A program made the translations under genes and the position numbers. Positions 27,001 through 34,446 of a stretch of 64,000 nucleotides of DNA are shown here, piece by piece (position 1 is the first letter of the stretch; the number at the start of each line of letters is the position of its first letter). The stretch covers positions 1-64,000 of the forward strand of contig VGZC01000030.1 of assembly GCA_016872725.1 (NCBI GenBank). The letters run 5' to 3'. The notes below the pieces were generated by a model that saw only the letters and a list, made by a program, of their open reading frames with translations, did no database searches and had not been told where the DNA came from. The stretch is from Planctomycetota bacterium. Its GTDB lineage: Bacteria > Planctomycetota > Planctomycetia > Pirellulales > Pirellulaceae.

Positions 27001-27978
27001 GAAGCGGTGCCCGAATCATCGGGGACTTCGGTCGTATCGATTCTGCCGGATCCGGCTCCGGCGGCGCCCGCAACCGACATCGCCTGTCCCGGCTGGCCGT
27101 TCGACGCGGCCGAAGCGGCCCATCGGCAAGACGCGGCCGCGAAACAGTGGAATCCGAACGGAGGCGCTGCCCGCGCCGTGGATCTCGGGAACGGCGTCTC
27201 GCTCCGCATGACGCTCATCCCGCCCGGTCCGTTCGTGATGGGCCCGGCGGGCGGACTCGGTCCGACCCGCTCGGCCATCGAGCGGCCGTTCTGGATGGGG
27301 ACCCTCGAAATCACGAATCAGCAGTTCCAACAATTCGCGCCCGATCACGACAGCCGAGTGGAATCGAAGAACACGTACCAATTCGGCATCCACGGCTATC
27401 CGGCCAATCTTCCCGATCAGCCGGTCGTGCGGGTCACGTGGGACGAGGCGGCGGCATTTTGCGATTGGCTCACCAAGAAGACCGGGCAACGGTTCGCACT
27501 CCCCACCGAGGAACAGTGGGAGTACGCGTGCCGCGCGGGAACGGCGACGCCGATGTGGTTCGGCGATACCAACGCCGATTTCTCGAAGTTCGCGAATCTC
27601 GCCGACGCGAAGCTGACCGAGTTCGCGAGCGATCCCTACACGGTCGATACGCCGCTCGCATCGCCTCCCAAATACGACGACTGGATTCCCAAGGAATCGC
27701 GATACCTCGACGGCGCGTTGTTGACCGTCCCGCCGGGCCGCTACGGCGCGAATCCATGGGGCCTGTTCGACATGCACGGCAACGCGAGCGAATGGACGCG
27801 TTCGATCGTTCCAGGCTCGACGGACGCGGCCGGCGCGAACCTTTCGAAACGGATTGCACGGGGCGGTTCGTGGCGGGATCGCCCGGCGCGGGCCACGTCG
27901 AGCTTCCAGCTCGACTACCATCCATACCAGCGTGTGTACAACGTTGGTTTCCGTGTAATCTGTGAAGTCGGTGAATAG
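24079..27978 (+). CDS. HzsA-like di-haem protein with a C-terminal SUMF1 (formylglycine-generating-enzyme-like) domain
   Basis: 1299 residues. GGAAGGA eight bases upstream selects the ATG at 24079. Signal peptide to about residue 40. Domains: a beta-sandwich at about 65-210 (YDIDFPVAAEYTLSIYYA, a CBM-like pattern); an N-terminal helical segment; a G-D-K low-complexity linker (271-294); the HzsA-like propeller (NDGRVLYTRWEYTD); PRGTVKSLRI; VPVHEDGSAKFSVPA; haem sites CVGCH at 784-788 and CVACH at 834-838. Residues about 1040-1298 are a SUMF1/FGE-sulfatase domain (MTLIPPGPFVMG, PVVRVTWDEAAAFCDWL, LPTEEQWEYACRAG, GNASEWTRS, RIARGGSW, VGFRVI). The fused SUMF1 domain is probably a binding module rather than an active sulfatase-maturing enzyme (inference). 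It is followed after 30 bases by the fourth paralogue. Confidence 0.88.
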   Translation: MTKASTNLTADSRTASRRFRSWFLAGLAIGLLGMVGEASSQPPSQPEGKQPKGDAASYDAPPGPSACAQEGQTFTIAAWAFHRGNAKTFTTTWADAGPMVAFSGDSPVLIEYDIDFPVAAEYTLSIYYAAQDARPVDLFLDGKSHGKCCRSATGSWNTSGAKWETTATLPIAQGKHTIKLVRDNDFPHVVALRFASSVPFPEGWQLVRDGARNLDSPPPLPSYVRYTADYVDTAALRRAIDDLMATHGPAYPRGADYLKRLDELEKRASSGDKGGDKGGDKGGDKGGGKGGGKGAPEPGKETTAALAALRREALLDNPLIDFQNLLVIQRDANAPSLGLPRNWESNSSLPHTGYNDEIVVVPIRGGDDAPMTSVFKPADGRFVGDLDLHYDADRMLVSMPADNGRWQVFELRTDGTGLRRLTGEQPDVDSYDACYLPNGKIIFTSTACFAGVPCVYGASHVANLYLMNGDGKEIRQLCFDQEHDWCPTVMNDGRVLYTRWEYTDTPHSNTRLLFQMNPDGTEQAEFYGSNSYWPNSFFYTRPIPGHPTKVVSVIGGHHDNPRMGELVVFDPAISRQEAGGAIQRIPGHGKPVEAIIRDGLTTNSWPKFLHPYPLSDKHFLVACKLTPQSLWGIYLADIFDNFVLIRESADHALLEPVPLRKTRKPAAIGEKIDLAKKDATIYISDIYEGEGLKGIPRGTVKSLRIFTYHFAYQNMGGLLGVIGMDGPWDIKRVIGTVPVHEDGSAKFSVPANTPISIQPLDGEGKALQLMRSWMTAMPGESVSCVGCHGSRSDAPRTKPTLAQIRPTSKVKPWYGPTRGFSFAREVQPVIDKYCVACHDGAPTSDGRPIPDLRGTVMIKDWSSVTPGNGGAHAGKFSVGYAELHRFVRRPGIESDYHMLEPMEYHADTTELVQMLLKGHHNVKLDAEAWDRIITWIDMNCPYHGTWGEELDDPGAQRQRRRDLLKLYGGVDDDPEAVPESSGTSVVSILPDPAPAAPATDIACPGWPFDAAEAAHRQDAAAKQWNPNGGAARAVDLGNGVSLRMTLIPPGPFVMGPAGGLGPTRSAIERPFWMGTLEITNQQFQQFAPDHDSRVESKNTYQFGIHGYPANLPDQPVVRVTWDEAAAFCDWLTKKTGQRFALPTEEQWEYACRAGTATPMWFGDTNADFSKFANLADAKLTEFASDPYTVDTPLASPPKYDDWIPKESRYLDGALLTVPPGRYGANPWGLFDMHGNASEWTRSIVPGSTDAAGANLSKRIARGGSWRDRPARATSSFQLDYHPYQRVYNVGFRVICEVGE
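24889..24960 (+). repeat. 12-base in-frame tandem repeat (Gly-Asp-Lys-Gly)
   Basis: Six 12-base units, four GGCGACAAGGGC then two GGCGGCAAGGG(C/G), encode a GDKG/GGKG linker in the third HzsA-like protein. The period is a multiple of three, so copy-number change keeps the frame. Confidence 0.95.
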
Positions 27979-28008
27979 CCCACCATGCGTACGAGTTGGA
28001 GACGAATG

Positions 28009-31000
28009 ATGACCCGAAGGGGACGATGGAACCGGTTGTTGGCGGTATGGATGGTCGCGGCGTGCGTCGTCGCCACTCCATCGCGCGCGGAGGAAAAGGC
28101 GGCGGACAAGTCGGACAGGAAAGACGGCGCGTCGGCCGGCGCGGCGGCGGGAGCAGGCGATCCGATCGCGGCGGCGCGGGCCGAAACCGCGAGGCGGTTC
28201 GATCTCGCGCGCCGGACGCTGGCGTTTGTCGAATCGAGCGCGGCGAGGCCTGGAATGGCGAAGGAACTCGCGTCGCTCGCGGCTCGTGTCGCCGAGCTCG
28301 ACGCCGTCCCCGCCTCGACGGCCGAAGCCTGGACGTCGCTCGGCGACGCGATCGGAGCGATGCGCCGCCGCGTGATCCTCTCGCACCCGTCGCTCGCGTT
28401 CGACCGACTCCTGATCAACAAGCGGCCGCCTCCCGCGTTCAACCACCAATCGGACCAGTATCTCGGCCGATATAGCGGGATGGGCGACGGGCTCGTCGTC
28501 CTCGACTCGTGGAAGGAATCGCCCCGCGAGACGGTCCTGCTCAAGGACAAGCTGCCTCCCGGTTCCGTGCTCCATCCCGACCTCTCGTTCGATGCGACGC
28601 GCGTGCTCTTCTCGTACTGCGATCACACGCCCGCGAATCCGATTCGGCGGAGGTTCTTCGTCTATGAGATCGGCATCGATGGATCGGGGCTCCGGCAGGT
28701 GACCGGTACGGACGCCGACCCATTCGACGGATCGCACGGGCGGCGGAGCGTGTTGATCGAGGACTGGGATCCCTGTTACTTGCCCGACGGGGGATTCGCG
28801 TTCGTCAGCACGCGCAATCAAGGCGGCGTGCGGTGCCATTTCGGCGACCGGTATTGCCCGACCTACACGCTCTTTCGTGGAGAACTCGACGGAACGGGCA
28901 TCGAACCGCTCGCGTACGGCGAGGCGAACGAATGGGACCCGAGCGTGATGCACGACGGCCGGATCATCTGGACGCGCTGGGACTACATCAACCGGCACGA
29001 CACGCTTTTCCAGAGCCTCTGGACGACGCGTCCGGACGGAACGTCACCCGAGCATTTTTACGGGAACTACACGAGGAACCCGTGCAGCATCGCCGAGGCG
29101 AGGGCGATTCCGCATTCGCACAAGGTCGTCGCGACGGCGACCGCGCACCACAGCTACACGGCCGGCTCGATCATCGTGATCGACACGTCGCGCGGGCGCG
29201 ACGGACTTGAACCGATCACACGGCTCACGCCCGAAACGGTATTTCCCGAGACCGAGGGATGGGCGGACAACGCGTACGCCACGCCCTGGCCGATCAGCGA
29301 GGACCTGTTCCTGGTCGCCCATTCGGCGGCGCCTCACACGAGCCAAGGCCGAGCGCGGGCCGCGAACAACTACGCGATCTATCTGATCGACACGCTCGGA
29401 GGCCGCGAGTTGATCCATCGCGACGAGGGCATGTCCTGTTTTTGTCCGATTCCGATCGCGGCGCGTCCCGTGCCGCCATCGCTCCCGCCGCTCGCGAACG
29501 GTGTCTCCGATTCCCCGTCCCCGACGGGAACGTTCTACGTTCAAAACGTCTACGAAGGTGACAGCAAACTGTCACCCGGAAGCGTCAAGCGGCTCCGTGT
29601 CGTTCGTGTCGACTCGCAGACGACGCAGGCCGTCCCGCCGCGGAGCGCGGTCCTTTTCGAGACGGCCAAGAAGATCCTCGGGACCGTGCCGGTCGGCGAG
29701 GACGGTTCGGTGGCGTTCCGGGCCCCGGCGGGCGAATCGCTCCTGTTCCAGTTGCTCGACGGAAACGGCATGGCGCTCATGAGCATGCGGTCGTTCACGT
29801 ATGTGCACGCGGGCGAGACGGTGAGCTGCGTGGGATGCCACGCGTCGACCGGCGCGCCGCCCGCCCGGTCGCGAGCTCCCGCCCATGTCACCGTCCGCGA
29901 TCTCGAACCGACCGTGGGGCCCGCGTACGAGGGCGGACTCAGCTTCGCCAAGACCGTTCAGCCCGTCCTCGATCGCTATTGCATCGAGTGCCACGGGCTG
30001 GACCGGACGGATGGGAACATGAATCTGTTGGGAGAGATCGAGGAACGCGAGCCGGATGTGAGTCATCTGCTGGCGAGCACGGCCTACAACGGCCTTGTCG
30101 CGCGGCCCGGTCTTGTCTCGCTCGCCGTCCGCAACCAGGAAGCCGATTTCAGCACGCCCCGCGACTATTACTCCCACGCGGGACGGCTCGCGAAGATGCT
30201 CCTCGATGGCGACGCGAACCACGCGAAGCTGGATTCCGTCAGTTTTCGGCGCGTCGCCGACTGGCTCGACCTGAACGCGCAGTTCTTCGGCGACTACTCG
30301 TGGAACAAGGTCGAATGGCGGCGACCCGATCCCGAGGGGGAAAAATCGCTGCGGGCGCATATCCGGGGGACACTGGGGGAACAGCTCGCCGGCCAACCGT
30401 TCGCGGCGCTCGTCAACGTCGCGCTGCCCGACGAGAGCCGCATTCTGCTCGCGCCGCTCGCCGAATCGGCCGGAGGATGGGGCCAAGTCACCGAAGGCGG
30501 CTGGTCGGATCGGATCGACCCTGGATACGCGAGGATGCGGCAATTGGTCGAGCAGGCGATTCAGCCCCTCGCGCACCGGGACATCAACGGAACATGCGGC
30601 CGCCAACCGTGTCTCTGCCGCTCGTGCTGGGTCGAGACCGCGGGCCAGACGTTCGGCGACCCGATCAGCGTCGCGTTGGCCGAGGGAAAAGGCGAGCCGA
30701 TTCCCGCCGACCGGTACGCGGTCGTGCGTGTCGACAGTGAACACACCGACGGCTACGACGGACGCGCGATCAACGCGTTCGACGGAAATCCCGCGACGAT
30801 GTGGCACACGCGGTTCGGCAACGAAAGCCCCTCGCATCCGCATGAACTGGTTCTCGACCTGGGTGCCGAATTCAACGTGACCGGATTCCAATACCAGCCG
30901 CGCGGCGGAAACGGGGATATCGACCTTTGCGAGTTCCACGTCGGAAACGATCCGAGTCGGTTTGGAGAGCCTCTTGCGCGGGGCTCGTTGTGTTTGGGCT

Positions 31001-31125
31001 GTGGTGACCAGGCGGTGAACATCCCGCCGACGCGGGGCCGATACGTTCGGATTCGCGCGCTGTCCGAGGCGAACGGCCATCCATGGACGTCGATTCCTGA
31101 ACTGCGCATCCTGCACCAGCCCTGA
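28009..31125 (+). CDS. HzsA-like di-haem protein with a C-terminal discoidin domain
   Basis: 1038 residues. I start at 28009 (GGAG seven bases upstream; 28006 and 27985 are alternatives) with signal peptide RLLAVWMVAACVVATPSRAEE. Family plan: LLINKRPPPAFNHQSDQYLGRYSG, propeller turns (LPDGGFAFVSTR, HDGRIIWTRWDYIN), VPVGEDGSVAFRAPA, haem sites CVGCH at 607-611 and CIECH at 658-662. The C-terminus at about 905-1038 is an F5/8-type C domain (AINAFDGNPATMWHTRF, HELVLDLGAEFNVTGFQYQPR). Before it, CGRQPCLCRSCW is a Cys-rich segment not seen in the other three and could bind a metal. It lies 16 bases before the GH127-type gene, so it is probably co-transcribed with a glycosidase. Confidence 0.86.
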   Translation: MTRRGRWNRLLAVWMVAACVVATPSRAEEKAADKSDRKDGASAGAAAGAGDPIAAARAETARRFDLARRTLAFVESSAARPGMAKELASLAARVAELDAVPASTAEAWTSLGDAIGAMRRRVILSHPSLAFDRLLINKRPPPAFNHQSDQYLGRYSGMGDGLVVLDSWKESPRETVLLKDKLPPGSVLHPDLSFDATRVLFSYCDHTPANPIRRRFFVYEIGIDGSGLRQVTGTDADPFDGSHGRRSVLIEDWDPCYLPDGGFAFVSTRNQGGVRCHFGDRYCPTYTLFRGELDGTGIEPLAYGEANEWDPSVMHDGRIIWTRWDYINRHDTLFQSLWTTRPDGTSPEHFYGNYTRNPCSIAEARAIPHSHKVVATATAHHSYTAGSIIVIDTSRGRDGLEPITRLTPETVFPETEGWADNAYATPWPISEDLFLVAHSAAPHTSQGRARAANNYAIYLIDTLGGRELIHRDEGMSCFCPIPIAARPVPPSLPPLANGVSDSPSPTGTFYVQNVYEGDSKLSPGSVKRLRVVRVDSQTTQAVPPRSAVLFETAKKILGTVPVGEDGSVAFRAPAGESLLFQLLDGNGMALMSMRSFTYVHAGETVSCVGCHASTGAPPARSRAPAHVTVRDLEPTVGPAYEGGLSFAKTVQPVLDRYCIECHGLDRTDGNMNLLGEIEEREPDVSHLLASTAYNGLVARPGLVSLAVRNQEADFSTPRDYYSHAGRLAKMLLDGDANHAKLDSVSFRRVADWLDLNAQFFGDYSWNKVEWRRPDPEGEKSLRAHIRGTLGEQLAGQPFAALVNVALPDESRILLAPLAESAGGWGQVTEGGWSDRIDPGYARMRQLVEQAIQPLAHRDINGTCGRQPCLCRSCWVETAGQTFGDPISVALAEGKGEPIPADRYAVVRVDSEHTDGYDGRAINAFDGNPATMWHTRFGNESPSHPHELVLDLGAEFNVTGFQYQPRGGNGDIDLCEFHVGNDPSRFGEPLARGSLCLGCGDQAVNIPPTRGRYVRIRALSEANGHPWTSIPELRILHQP

Positions 31126-31140
31126 TCGGAGTGCCCCCAC

Positions 31141-33690
31141 ATGTGCCGGCCCCCGACTTGCGACCGGTTCTGGTCGTCGCGCGCCGCTTGGATCGCGCTG
31201 ATCATTCCGATTTTCGCCTCCGCGACGACCGCCGAGTCGACGGCTCAGGTCCAGCCCGCTCGACCGGATGGAGAGACGCGCGTGCCCGGCCCCGTCGATG
31301 GCCCGTTCCATTACCCGGTGAATCGGGAACCGCTCATCAAGACGCCGTTCGCCAGACTCCCGGTGGGCGCGGTGCGCCCCCGAGGATGGCTGCGGAAACA
31401 ACTGGAGCTGCAAAACGCCGGATTCCATGGACATCTTGGTGAGTTGAGCGGGTTTTTGAGGAAGGAAGGCAACGCATGGTTGAGCAAGTCGGGTGAGGGG
31501 GATCATGGTTGGGAAGAGGTTCCCTATTGGCTGAAGGGGTTTGGCGACTGCGCGTATTTGCTCGGCGACGAATCACAGATCCGCGAGGCGCGTGTCTGGA
31601 TCGAAGGCGCCATCGCGAGCCAGGACGAGACCGGTTTCTTCGGACCGAGGCCCGGCACGAAGACGACCGTCGGCAGCACGCAAGGCAAATACGACCTCTG
31701 GCCCAACATGGTCATGCTCTGCTGCCTCCAGTCGCACCACGAGTTCACGGGCGATCCGCGCGTGATCGAGTTGATGACGCGGTATTTTCGCTGGGAACTG
31801 CAGGTGCCCGAGGAGGAGTTCCTGCCTCCGTTCTGGCAACAGCAGCGGGCGGGAGACAACCTGTGGAGCGTCCACTGGCTCTACAATCGGACGGGCGAAA
31901 AATGGCTTCTCGATCTCGCCCGCAAGATCCATCGACGCACCGCGCCGTGGTCCGACGGGATCGCGAACTGGCACAACGTCAACATGTCGCAGGCGTTCGG
32001 CGGTCCCGCGTTCTTCTACGCGCAGTCGCGCCTGCCTCGGCATTTCGAGGCGGCGGAACGCAATTGGCGGACGATGCGCAAGGAGTACGGACAGGTACCC
32101 GGCGGCATGTTCGGGGGCGATGAGAACTGCCGGCCGGGATTCTCCGATCCGCGCCAGGCGATCGAAACATGCGGCATGGTCGAGATGATGTTCTCGTGCG
32201 AACGGCTCATTCAAGCGACCGGTGATCCGGTCTGGGCCGATCGGTGCGAGGATGTCGCGTTCAATTCGCTTCCCGCCGCGCTCACCGCCGATCTCATGGC
32301 CCTTCGCTATCTCACGTCGCCGAACATGGTCCTCTCCGATCGGCACGACAAGTCGCCCGGTCTGCAGAACGGCGGCCCCATGCTCCACATGGACCCTTAC
32401 AACCATCGCTGCTGCCAACACAACTTCGGGCATGGATGGCCGTATTTCGTCGAGCATCTCTGGATGGCGGCCTATCGAGGCGGGCTCGCCGCCGTCATGT
32501 ACGGCCCATGCGACGTGACCGCGAAGGTCGGTCCGGGCGAGGGTGTGGAAGCGTCCATCCAGACCGACACGCATTATCCGTTCGAGAATGGGATCACGTT
32601 CCGTGTCACGGTCGCCGAGCCCGTCGAGTTCCCGCTCGTGCTGCGCGTTCCCGAATGGTGCGAACAAGCGGGCGTGACGGTGAACGGCGATCCGATTCCG
32701 ACGCGCGCCGGCGAGCGGTTCCTCCACGTGGCGCGGACATGGAAGACGGGGGACTTGGTCACGCTCGCGCTTCCCGCCAAGGTCCGCCTTCGAACGTGGG
32801 AAGCCAATCACAACAGCCTGTCGATCGACGCGGGGCCGCTGACCTATTCGCTCAAGATCGGTGAACGGTACGCGCGCGAGGGCGGATCGGACCGCTGGCC
32901 GGCATGGGAAATCCATCCGACGACGCCGTGGAACTACGCGCTCGAAGTCGATGCAGCGAATCCCGAATCGTCGTTCGAAATCGTGCGCCGCGCGTGGCCC
33001 GGGAACGAACTTCCGTTCACGCACGAAGGGACGCCGATCGAGGTGCGGGCGTCGGGCCGAAAAGTCCCCGAATGGCAATCCGATGAACGAGGTCTGGTGG
33101 GCTTGCTGCAGGCGAGTCCGGTGAGGACGGAGGAACCGATCGAGTCGATCACGCTGATACCGATGGGCGCGGCCCGGCTGCGGATCGCCTCGTTTCCGGT
33201 CGTCGGCAAGGGCCCCGATGCAACCGCGTGGAAGGCGCCCCCGCGGCCGTTTCCCTATCGGGCGAGTGCCTCGCATTGCAACGATTCCGATACGGTGAGC
33301 GCGCTCGAGGATCGGCTCGTTCCGGAACGGTCGGGCGACACGTCGCTGCGCCGGTTCACATGGTGGGACCATCGCGGAACGCGCGAGTGGGTCCAGTATG
33401 AATTCGAAAAACGGCGCGCCGTGTCAGCCGTCGCCGTCTATTGGTTCGACGATACGGGAATCGGCCAATGCCGCGTTCCGGCGTCGTGCCGACTGCTCTA
33501 TCAGGACGGCGCGGAATGGCGGCCGGTCCCGAGCGCCGCGCCGGTCGGAGTCGATGTCGATCGGTGGAACCGGGTCGCCTTTCCCGAAATCACGACATCG
33601 GGACTACGGCTCGAAGTCCAACTGCGCGAGTCGTATTCGGGCGGCATCCTCGAATGGCGAGTCGAACCCGAGGTTGCCGATTCGAAATGA
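31141..33690 (+). CDS. Exported GH127-family glycosidase (beta-L-arabinofuranosidase-like, DUF1680)
   Basis: 849 residues with a signal-like N-terminus (WIALIIPIFASATTAES). Core residues about 60-650 match GH127: FARLPVGAVRPRGWLRKQLELQ, a six-hairpin helical barrel, then E342-T-C344 (ETCGMVEMM) and the vicinal pair C424-C425 (HRCCQHNFGHGWP). In characterised GH127 enzymes one Glu and three Cys bind zinc and one of these Cys is the nucleophile; all four positions are kept with almost the same spacing. The substrate is probably an L-arabinofuranoside, though DUF1680 relatives vary. Residues about 700-849 add a discoidin-like binding domain (VQYEFEKRRAVSAVAVYWFD). It lies 15 bases after the fourth HzsA-like gene. 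Confidence 0.9.
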   Translation: MCRPPTCDRFWSSRAAWIALIIPIFASATTAESTAQVQPARPDGETRVPGPVDGPFHYPVNREPLIKTPFARLPVGAVRPRGWLRKQLELQNAGFHGHLGELSGFLRKEGNAWLSKSGEGDHGWEEVPYWLKGFGDCAYLLGDESQIREARVWIEGAIASQDETGFFGPRPGTKTTVGSTQGKYDLWPNMVMLCCLQSHHEFTGDPRVIELMTRYFRWELQVPEEEFLPPFWQQQRAGDNLWSVHWLYNRTGEKWLLDLARKIHRRTAPWSDGIANWHNVNMSQAFGGPAFFYAQSRLPRHFEAAERNWRTMRKEYGQVPGGMFGGDENCRPGFSDPRQAIETCGMVEMMFSCERLIQATGDPVWADRCEDVAFNSLPAALTADLMALRYLTSPNMVLSDRHDKSPGLQNGGPMLHMDPYNHRCCQHNFGHGWPYFVEHLWMAAYRGGLAAVMYGPCDVTAKVGPGEGVEASIQTDTHYPFENGITFRVTVAEPVEFPLVLRVPEWCEQAGVTVNGDPIPTRAGERFLHVARTWKTGDLVTLALPAKVRLRTWEANHNSLSIDAGPLTYSLKIGERYAREGGSDRWPAWEIHPTTPWNYALEVDAANPESSFEIVRRAWPGNELPFTHEGTPIEVRASGRKVPEWQSDERGLVGLLQASPVRTEEPIESITLIPMGAARLRIASFPVVGKGPDATAWKAPPRPFPYRASASHCNDSDTVSALEDRLVPERSGDTSLRRFTWWDHRGTREWVQYEFEKRRAVSAVAVYWFDDTGIGQCRVPASCRLLYQDGAEWRPVPSAAPVGVDVDRWNRVAFPEITTSGLRLEVQLRESYSGGILEWRVEPEVADSK

Positions 33691-33706
33691 CCGTCGAACA
33701 TCGCCT

Positions 33707-34246
33707 TCAGGGGATCTCACGCTCCCACCGCGCCAATTCCGCCGTATACCGTTCGCGGACGGCCGGCAGTTCCCGCTGCTGTTCCACTTGAGTGAACCGC
33801 GCGTCGAGCTCGACGTCCTCTTCCTCGGACAGGAGGTTCGACGCCATGCGGAACAGGATATTGTTTTCCTTAAAGATATGCTGTCGGAGCACGGTGATGA
33901 ATTGCTTGGACGCGGCCGCCAGGTTGGCCTTGTCGATCGGTTCGGCCGCGCACGCCTCCCTCATGCGGCGCACGCAATCACGGCCCGCGTCATGCTCGTA
34001 CAACATGACGCCGATCGGGCCCCCTTGTTCCAGGACACCCCGTTGCTTCAGAAGCGGAAAGAGCAGATCCTCTTCTTTCGCGTGATGGCAGGCGTCCGCG
34101 AATTTCGCAAGGAACTCGGGGGCCCAGCGGCAATAGGCGTCCGGAACGGGCTGCCCGGACTCGATGCGCCGAACGGCCCGCTCCAGGACGGCGAGGCCGC
34201 GTTCGATGATGTCGTGTTCGGCCATCAGAAGGTCGATCGTTCTCAC
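33707..34246 (-). CDS. Hemerythrin-like domain protein
   Basis: 179 residues from a GTG start at 34246 with GGAG eight bases upstream (an ATG at 34225 is the alternative). The four-helix Hr domain shows the di-iron ligand pattern: AEHDIIE near the N-terminus, CHHAKEEDLLFP, LYEHDAGR and RQHIFKENNILF. Such cytoplasmic proteins bind oxygen, NO or iron and are linked to redox sensing or iron-sulphur repair. The region after the four helices (about 145-179) is not part of the domain. Convergent with the glycosidase operon, 16 bases from the GH127-type stop. Confidence 0.92.
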   Translation of the reverse strand: MRTIDLLMAEHDIIERGLAVLERAVRRIESGQPVPDAYCRWAPEFLAKFADACHHAKEEDLLFPLLKQRGVLEQGGPIGVMLYEHDAGRDCVRRMREACAAEPIDKANLAAASKQFITVLRQHIFKENNILFRMASNLLSEEEDVELDARFTQVEQQRELPAVRERYTAELARWEREIP

Positions 34247-34446
34247 GGGGAGCACTCCGCATGCGGAAACAGGTGGGCTTCGTTGGGCGAGACCATGCAC
34301 CGCGACGCATCCAATCGGTGCCGGTACTCCTTGTTGTACACAAGAACGACGTTGTTTGTGTAGGTGGCACCTCGCGCGGCGCACGCGGGGGCCTCACCGG
34401 ACGCTTCCCGGACCGGCGCACGAAGGCAGTCCGCGTCGCGCGGCAC

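Noticed and set aside
27925-27985. Dispersed periodic repeat at the end of the SUMF1 gene
   Set aside because: Read on the other strand it resembles common intergenic filler, but in frame it encodes the expected SUMF1 ending (VGFRVI), so it is coding sequence.
15613-31125. Hydrazine synthesis (anammox) locus
   Set aside because: Only the alpha-subunit-like core is present, in four copies; no HzsB, HzsC or hydrazine dehydrogenase-type multi-haem genes are visible, and the +4 Tyr is absent.
31573-33372. 599-codon open frame on the minus strand
   Set aside because: It lies entirely opposite the GH127-type gene and its translation is rich in Arg with no domain, as expected of shadow frames in high-GC DNA. 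The same applies to the long antisense frames at 34651-36450, 29572-31506 and 11486-13300.
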